The position numbers were made by a program, and so were the translations under genes. The notes below the pieces were generated by a model. It ran no database searches. It was not told the origin of the DNA and worked only from the letters and a program-made list of their open reading frames with translations. Source: Anas platyrhynchos (lineage: Eukaryota; Chordata; Aves; Anseriformes; Anatidae). From it: a stretch of DNA of 64,000 nucleotides. Each line of letters begins with the position of its first letter. Position 1 is the stretch's first letter. The stretch spans positions 8,651,001 to 8,715,000 of the forward strand of contig NC_092607.1 in the NCBI RefSeq assembly GCF_047663525.1. The letters run 5' to 3'. Of this stretch, positions 56,057 through 64,000 are shown one piece after another.

Positions 56057-59000
56057 GTGAGTGCCGGCCCCGGGGCGCAGCCCGGTGCCTTCTGCCTGCC
56101 CTCCCCGCTCCGCTCCGCCGCTTCTTTCTCTCTCTCTCTGCCCTCCGGCACACTCAGGGCAGCGGTGGGCTGCTGGCTGCGGGGCCGAGCCCTCGGAGCC
56201 CTCTTCTATCGCCGGGTTTTGGTGGTGGGTTGGAGGCACGCAGCGCGTTGCGGTGCCTGGGCGCGCTTTCCTGCCTCGCCTGGGTGTCAAACCCTCCTCG
56301 CCTCCAACCGGAGAGGAAAAAGGGTGCCCGACTGATTTAGGACTCGTTGAAATGCAACGAGGTGAAGGAATCGGGATGCCTCGAGTCAGGCACGTGTGTG
56401 ATCTCCCCGGTGAGGCGGAGGTTTTGGGATTTTGCCTCCCCAGTGTCTGGGTTTGGGTGTTGGTGATGTCTCGCTGGTTGCGCGCTCAGGGCAGGTTCCT
56501 CTGCTGGTCTGAGGGAGCTGCTGAGCGTGAGATGGCTGCGAGGATCCCAAAGCTAGGTCGGGTTATCCACATGGGATGTTTTGGGCAGCAGGCTGCCCGT
56601 GTGGGCAGGTCAGTGCCGCTGCTGCTGTGCTCAGCACCGGGCACCGCTCCCCAACAGGGGCAGGGGGCTGTGGGGTGGGAAACTCCCGCAGAGGGCGTCT
56701 GCAGAGCTCGTCTGCCGCCCTCTGCCCACACCAGCAAGCCCAGATCCTCTCTAGCCCAGCGTCCCTCTCTAAGTTTGTGACTTGCTCGTCCGAGAAGTGG
56801 CGGGGCTGGCGGGGCAGACCTTTGGGGCAGACAGCATCTGGAAGTTGCGCTGACCATGTTTGGTATGAAATGCGACTTGGTGTCCCTGGGGAGCCGAGTG
56901 GACTGCAAGCATCGGATTTCGGCAAAGACAACGGCTTTGCAACAGATGGATTCTGTAAATCCCCGCACGCAGCCCATGCGGGGTGTTTGGCGGTGTCTTC
57001 CCTGCTGCGTAAGGCGAACCGTGCGCCTGAGCGGTCACACGAACCTACCGCAGAGCCGTATCCAAACAAATCAGGCTACGGACTGCCGAGGAGGAGACGG
57101 GATGACACAGTATGTGGGAGAGCTCTGTGCGTGCTCCTCCCCTTATTTTTTTTATTATTTTTTTTTATAGCCCTGCCAAAACGTGCAGGGCTGCACAGCA
57201 TGCGGCTCCCGGCTCCTCCGTGCGGGCGGGGTGAAGACAGGTAGCAGTTTCTTCACAAGACGGGGATTGTGTTGCCTGTGCTTATGTAAGAGCGTGGCTT
57301 TGGGGAGCGATTCGGTGCTCGAATATTTCCCCGAGCCTGTACAAACAAAACCGCCTTGGCTCCTTTCCCCTCGTCGGCGCGGACGGGATTTCTCCGCGTG
57401 AAGCAATCCGGGGTGTGTAGGAGGGTGGGGGCTAGCAGCGGGGTGCCGATGTGTGACGTCTGCGCCTGGGCTGGGGGTGGCTGGTGTTACACCCGTGGTG
57501 TGGCTGGGTGTGAGGACACCGCCTCGTCCCTGTGCCCTGGGGACGGCTGGGTCTGCAGCCTGCCATCCCCCGGTGGTCCCCAGCCCTCTCCATCCAGTGC
57601 CGCGGGAAGCAAAGGCTGTGTGGGGTCAGTAAGGGGGTCCCACAGGAGGTGCTGGGGATGCGCAGAAAGCCCCCAGTGTGGCTAAAATGTGGGATCAGTG
57701 GAGTTGAGGAGGGGCAGTGTGGGACTGTAGAGCTCTGCCTGCACTTCCAGCATCTCGCTGGCCTCTGGCAGCACAGGAGGTAGGCAGCAGGTATTCCTCG
57801 GCATCAGGGGGATGTCTCTGCCTGCTGGGGGCTTGGGCTGCTCCTGGCTGTGACTGCCCTGAGCTCAGCAGGTCCTCAGCAGCGCTAATGGGCTGCGAGC
57901 TGGGTGTAGCAGTCCTGCTTCACTGCCCTGCAGTAAGCAGAAGGTTCCTCCCCAGCACCGCATTGTGTTTGTGCATCCCCAGCAGTGCAGGCAAGCAGAA
58001 ATCCATCCCCAAAGCCGGGGAGCCTTCGGGGAGAGGGGGGAGGCCCTGAGCTCCGTGGGCTCTGCCGGCTCGTTAGCAGCAATCACGCTTGGAGGCTGCC
58101 TGATTGGCAAAGCCGGTGTCTGGCCGATGATAGCCTGTGTGAGGAAAGTAGTGCAGCATTATTAATGCCAGAACCGGTCAGGCTCGTCCTGCTGCCATCG
58201 ATCCCCGAGGCCTGTTCTTTCTGCTCTTTGCCCAGTTTCTCGGCTGTCCCTCCCAATCAAATCAAGACGCCGCGATCTGCGTCTTCCTCTGCCTCCCGAC
58301 TTGGCAAACGCAGGGGGCAGCTGAACGGCTGCGAGAGATCCCAGCCTCCCTAAAACACCAAGCGGCAAGGCTGAGGAGATGGCCCGTGCTCCTGAAGAGG
58401 CTTTTGGTATCTGACCCCAGAGCTGGCTGTCACGGTGCAGTTCCCATAACGCAGGGGAAGCAGTGGCCTCTCCAGCACCTCGTACCCCGCTGAGCAAAGC
58501 AGGCAGGAGGGGTGCACGTGGGTGGGAGCAGTGACCCCGCAGAACATGGGGTGCTGCTGCCCCTGCCCCAAGTGCCTGCTGGCTCCTGTGCTGGGGAGAT
58601 CTTCCTTGGGGTTCTGGTTTCCAAACAGTTTGCCCAAGAGGCAGCTTGGGGCTGAACTTGGGACTCTCAGAGGCGTGATGATACCAGAGGCTCGTTCGTT
58701 CTAGGAAGTTAAGGCTGTTAGCCAACGTGATTGCTCTCTTTCCTGCCCCTCCTGCTGTTGTCTCCAAGGCCTTGGCACTTCAAGGTCCTGCAAATGCCTG
58801 TATGCAGTCCAACAACTGTGGAAATGTTTTTTCCTATATGTCCTCACCTCTCCCCTCCTCTCTGAGCCTGTGTTAAGCACTTTGCTGTTGCCTTGTGCTG
58901 CCTGGATGTTTGTGCTCAGCAGACCAGCCCCTGCTCTTCTCAACACGCCTGAAGCAGAGCCTGACGTCCCCTTTGCCTTGGTGCTCCTGGGTGGCTGTTG

Positions 59001-62000
59001 CCTTCCTGGCACACTTGTCCTGCTTCCACCACGAGGCTGGAGGCTGCTCGCCTGCCTTTGGGCAATTATGGAGAGGAAGGATGGAGTCTGGCTGGTTGCT
59101 CAGCATGCAAACTTCAGCACAGTTCCCGCAGCTATTTTTCCCTTCCCTTCAGGCTGTTGCTGGTAAATCCTCTGAAAACGTGCCGGCTCGCTCATCCCAG
59201 CGCCCCGGTCACCGCTTCAGCTAGACAACATGGAGCATCCATCCTCCAAAACACTTCTTTGCTCTTAAGTTAACATTTAGCCTCTTCACCTTCCTCTTAA
59301 ATCCTTGCAGCCGCATTCCCTGCTCGGCACAGCTTGTTCCTCTATGCCCTATAACAACAGGAGGGGTCCTGCTGCTGTCGCAGCCTCAAGCTGAAGCTGG
59401 TGTAGCTGCAGCACTACAAAACTGGATGAACCCGGCGCACGTTTGACCTCTGGGCAGCTGTTGTGGAGCGTGTGTGGCTGTTTGTTGAGACTGGGTGGAA
59501 TGCAAACGCTTCAGATTAAGGATTCAAATGATTTGCACTGGAGTGAGACTCTGGCGATGAGACTCGGCTTGCTGGCTCCAAACAGACAGGGCAGCCTGCT
59601 TAAAGGGTTGTAACAAGCTGCTGCACTGAGGGGCTGTAGGAAATCCTGCATTAATGAGCTGTTAGGGCTGTGCTTTTGGGTTACGTGGGACTTCTTGTCT
59701 CTGAGCATGCACTTGGTTGTCCAGGCAAGGCTTCAGTCCCACCAGCCCTGCGGTGCGTGGCCGTCAGCCCCACAGCAGCACTCTGACTCAGGGTTTCTGG
59801 CACTCGCCTGGCGTAGCAGCTCCCCGGGACTGCTGTCACCGTCTGAGTAACGGCTCTGCCCCCGGACTCAGTGACTCAGATGTGCTTGGCACAGCCGCAG
59901 CACCGGGTCCCTCCTTATGGGGGGAAGGAAAGGGGCGACTGCGGAGCCAGTGCTGCTCCTCAGCAGGCTGTGCCGTAGCCACTGCCGCCGGTCTCGTCCA
60001 TCCCGGTTTGTGTCCGTGGTGGGTAAAAAGCTGTGGGTTGCTGCCACCGCCTTGTGCTGAGATGGTGTTGGCAGAGGTTTGTGAGAAAACTGCCTCGTCT
60101 CCAGCAGCAGCTAACTTGCTCTGGCAGCTCCGCGGGTGCTGCCTCTTCAGGCAGATACAGCTGGAAACGAGAATTGCGCGGGGACAGGGGAAAAGAGCAG
60201 CGTTATCTGGAGCAATTGAAAGTGTGCGTAGCAGGGCAAAGGAGTGGAAAGTCATAAAGAGGAGGCTAAATACTTAATCCTGAAATTGGAGAAAATGTCA
60301 GCGTAGGAGGGGGAAACACGCAAGACACAGCGAAGTCCCTCTCAATTTCTAAAGGTTGGCTGACTTCAAAAATACCCTTCTTGTAAAAGTCTTATTTTGT
60401 TTTGCTGGAAATATCTGCTCTTGTCAGTTTTATCCTTGAGTCCTTTGAGGCTGAGACTCTGCTCACAAAACACCAAGTGGCTCTCGTTAGACAAATTACT
60501 GGGATAACTTAAAAATCAAAGCAGTTAATTAAAACCTTGGTGAGACACTCCTTGGGGTGGGAAGGAGACTGCTAGGCACGTAGTCCTGTTACCCAAGCAG
60601 CTCACGTTGTGTAGCAAAAACAAGGTTTCTTCTTGCTTAAACAAATTGCAATCTGTCGGTCAAAGCAAGTCGTGCCTTGGGAAGGATTTCTTTCTTTTCA
60701 TGTTGCTGTGCCTTAGCTGCTGAGGGGGAAAAGGTGTCTCCGTCCCAGTGCAACTAAAACTGTGCCACCTGTCTCTTCTAAAACCCCAAAGACAGCACCA
60801 CGGCCGTACCTTGTTTACCTTGCTGGGAGGCTAACCCTGCCTCCTGCCCTTTAGCTGCAGTTACAAACTGTAGCAATAAAAAGAGCTGTTAATGCACATT
60901 AATGGCCGCACTGGGAAAGTGCCTGCCTTGGACTTGCAGCAAAACTGTCCCAGTTGCGCAGAGGCCAGGAGTCTCGATGATCTCGGGTCTGGCTTTGCTC
61001 CTGAAGGTGAGCACGCCCGGCTTGATGGGTGCTGCCCTGGGCTCCCAGGGGGCAGGGACGGCTCCTGACCCCTGTGGCACAAGGAGGGGCTGCTGAGCTT
61101 TTGGAGGCTGGTGTCCCCCTCTAAGAGCCGAGCAGCTTCTAGCCATCCCCCCCTCAGCTGGAAATAGATGTAGTCCTTACTGATGTCAGGAGCTCTTGCT
61201 TGGAAGGCTGTGTTCCCAGCCAGATAAATATTTATTGCAAGTCCACGGCGCGCGGCGGGGCCGACTGGAGCAGGAGTCTGTTTATGTGTGAGCTGTTCTT
61301 GGCGCTAATTCTGAGTTTCCTGAGGCTGAGTACGGGAGGCTGGTACCATGCCGTGGTTACTAAATGACTCGCTAGTCTGGCCCAGCGCAGGCTCTGCAGA
61401 GCCAAGGAAGGAGAGAGCAAAACAATAACTCGGTCCCTCTGCTCCTGGCTGCAGCAGTGAGGGTGCAGAGAAGGGGTCAGGGAGTGCTGGAGAACTGCTG
61501 CCAGCTTCCTGCCCTCTGCTCGGAGAGGGGAGGAGATCTGGGATGGAGTCAGGAGCTCTGGGAGAAGGACAGGACTCTGTAATGCTGCTGTGTGGTCTGC
61601 AGTCACAGAACATCACAGGATCACAGCAATAGTACACTCTGGGGCTGCTGGACGCTCCCAAACCAGGGCAAGCTCTGCACATTCAAGAATACTTTAAAAA
61701 AATAAATAAAAAAAAATCCCATGCACTAGAAACTCCGTCTTTACAGTGGTAGCCAGCTAGGGGAAAATCCGTGCTGTTGAATCTATTGTTTATATAAATT
61801 CGTACATGGGTATAGTCTGACAATTAGTGGCACAAGTACTTCATCTTGAGTGCTTCCATGCTGATAGCTTTCACTGGTAGCTTTGCCAAAAGCAAAGCTC
61901 TCCGTAGTGTAACTGCTGGCAGCGCTCAGCAGCCGGGGCTAAGCCTAAATCGCTGGGCTACTACTCCTGATTAGATTAAAAGGGTTTGTGGGAAGGGAGG

Positions 62001-64000
62001 CTTTTGTAGGGCACAGCACTGGGAATCTTGATCGCACAAATCAGCTGCGATTAGCTGCCCGGCGAGCCGGCTAGGAAAGGCACCGTGCCTCTGAGCCTTT
62101 GAAGTTGGTGTCTGCCAGGCTTAATCTCGCTAACGCTCTGGCATGAGGGAGAATAAAGATCCTGAAAATGCACGTTGTGTGTTTCTTGCCAAGTGGAAAT
62201 TCTGCTTGTGTGTGTGTTGGGAAATATCGGAGTATCGCCAACTTCTAGGAAGGGCAAGACGTGCCCTCACTGCCCTTGGGTGAGGGAGAAAGGCGATACA
62301 CGAAGTATCCCAAGCCTGAAGTAGCAGCATGAGAAGTCACCTTGGTGGACAAGCTGCCTTGTTGTGGCCTTTGTATCCTTACAAGGGATACGAATAAATG
62401 TATTTATCCCCCCATCCCCAGGCAGAGATACAAAAGGAGCTTCCCGGGTTAGGGTGGACAACTCAGAGTGAGTCTTAACCCTCAACACAGAATCCCCCCT
62501 CTGACCTTGAATAGATTTCTCCTACTTCTGAGCTAAGCCCTTGGTAGTGAAGTATCTGAACTACTTGTGATAAGATTTGTAGCTAGCATTAGAAAACAAA
62601 CAAACAAAACACAACAAACTTTGAACCCTGAATTCCTGTCCCTGACCCGGAGAACCTTCCAGGGGCTTGCCATGGCTCTGCTGTAGTTGTTTTCCTCCTC
62701 AAGTCACATGAGAGCTCCTGCTTTCCCCTCCTGTTTTCTCCTCCTTATCTTTATTTGCTCCAGGGCAAGTGATTGACACACAGCGATCTGCAACTGCCTG
62801 CTGAGCGTTATCTAGTCTAGCTGGAGGGGCAAGCAGTCATCTCCTCCCCGCTCTGCTGCATGGAGCCGGGCACTGAGCGTTTATTTAGAGCACCTATTTT
62901 GCCACCGTTGCAGTAAACAGATCCCAGCATGTGCCTGTCTGGCAGAGGACAGGGATCTTGACGGCTTTGCTCTCGGCTGATAATCAGGCAAGAGCAGTTA
63001 AACAAGAATCCATTCCTTTGCAATCTATCCACCCTCCTGTTTGCTGCTCCAGCACGGCCTGAAAGGCACAAACGTGCAGGGTGGCCTGAAGAGAGCAGGC
63101 TGTGTGTTAGCAAAGGCACACGGTTAGGAGGTAAGTTAAGAGGTAATGAGGTTTGGCTGTGCAGGGAAGCCTATTTTGAGCAAGCTCCCCAGTGCCTGCA
63201 GAGCCTGGGAGGATTCAGCCCCGCTGCAGGAGAGGGATCGCCCCGTGGGAGCGGGTCACACCGCCGAGCCCGGGATTACGGCGTCATTGTCACAGGGATT
63301 ATGACTCCGCGGCCGCGTGAGCCCCCAGCAGAGCTGCTCGCTGCGACACGGCTTACAGGATCCCAGGGGGACCTGCAGGCGGGGGGTGACCCGTACTGGG
63401 GCTGTGCTTAGCGCTGGCCACATGCCGCTGTACCTGCCCCCACGGAGCACGTGGCCTGCTGTGTTTGAGCACACAGGGCTGGGTTTGTGGCTGCAGGGAG
63501 ACGGATACCTGCTTGGACAGGGACTGGGGATGCTTCCCGTAATGACCTTGAGCGGGTGGCGCTCTGTCAGCCCCTGCCTTCCTCTTGTTCTGTCTTACTG
63601 AGCGAGTCGCTGCTCCCAGCCTCTATTACCAAGCACAATTATGTATATACATACAAAATATATGTAAAATATAAAGCCTTTTCTGAATGCTTGTCTCTGA
63701 TTTCCTCAGAGGCATTGTGGGCTTATCTTTACAGCTCGCTGCGATGCACGGGTAGGGTGAATTAGTGGGAAGATGGGCTGAGCCTGTGGCCTGCTCCAGG
63801 ACTGCTTCAAAAGAGCTGAGCATAGGCATAGTGGTACTTAACTGTGTCTGTAAGCCTGGGGGTGAGTCCGTTGTGGAACAAACCACACACAGGTGCCTCC
63901 ATACCTTAACTTCTGTCCCTTGGCACAGAGGGCACTGTGGGCCCTGTGTGCTGTGCTGCGTGGGACAGCGTGACCAGAGGTAGCTGGGTACCCTCCAGGC
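56057..64000 (+). other. SDC4: SDC4 intron 1 (continues past the window)
   Basis: Nearly 8 kb with no supported exon. I looked for RETE and the membrane segment and did not find them. Short A runs occur at 61693-61717. A phrase near 61607-61630 (CACAGAACATCACAGGATCA) recalls the reverse CR1 end but is too short to call. Confidence 0.6.

Noticed and set aside
54777-56060. Open frames of 427 residues (+) and 301 residues (-), rich in PFPFS or KGKRKGGE
   Set aside because: They follow from the polypyrimidine tract, which lacks stop codons for compositional reasons. The only real coding part is the short SDC4 exon at its end, in another frame.
56057-64000. Search for further SDC4 exons (RETE, membrane segment, EFYA end) and for other genes in the last 8 kb
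   Set aside because: None found; SDC4 has a long first intron, so the exons lie beyond the window.

Overview
This window is vertebrate nuclear DNA, and a bird is the best fit. It is GC-rich with short introns and CpG islands. It carries two worn 3' fragments that read like CR1 LINEs, and its protein-coding exons match SRC, BLCAP, PIGT, DBNDD2, TP53TG5, SYS1 and SDC4. In the human genome these genes lie on 20q11 and 20q13; in birds that content sits on chicken chromosome 20. A few residues differ from the chicken SRC and SDC4 proteins as I remember them, so the species is probably not chicken. All assignments rest on recalled protein families and on hand-joined exons with GT-AG boundaries; no search was run.

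Layout. SRC (+, last seven coding exons plus 3'UTR, about 606-5240) faces BLCAP (-, one coding exon at 9874-10137, CpG-island first exon near 15829). A BLCAP/PIGT junction not found in the human order follows. PIGT (-, twelve exons, 17537-23091) and DBNDD2 (-, 24576-30652) come next. An unnamed ataxin-1-family gene (-, 33073-35136) lies head to head with TP53TG5 (+, 38468-39463). An unnamed neuritin-family gene (+, 41033-44237) converges on SYS1 (-, 48990-50258). SDC4 (+) begins at 55991 and only its signal-peptide exon lies in the window; the rest of the window is its first intron.

The most interesting part is 33-44 kb. Two genes there do not exist at this place in the human map. One has an ataxin-1 N-terminal LPPKKRE motif and an AXH domain. 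The other is a 142-residue neuritin with all six family cysteines and a GPI-type tail. They sit beside a dysbindin-domain gene (DBNDD2). In human the same trio of families recurs on 6p (DTNBP1, ATXN1, NRN1) and on 16q (DBNDD1, ATXN1L, NRN1L). The window therefore looks like a third copy of one ancient linkage group, from the early vertebrate genome duplications, in which mammals kept only the dysbindin member.

Other points of note are a minisatellite of about 21 units in PIGT intron 1 whose units carry CRE-like half sites, next to two perfect CREs; an 800-base polypyrimidine tract directly upstream of the SDC4 TATA box; three evenly spaced NRF1-type palindromes at the BLCAP promoter; and the absence of any NNAT-like gene from the BLCAP intron.
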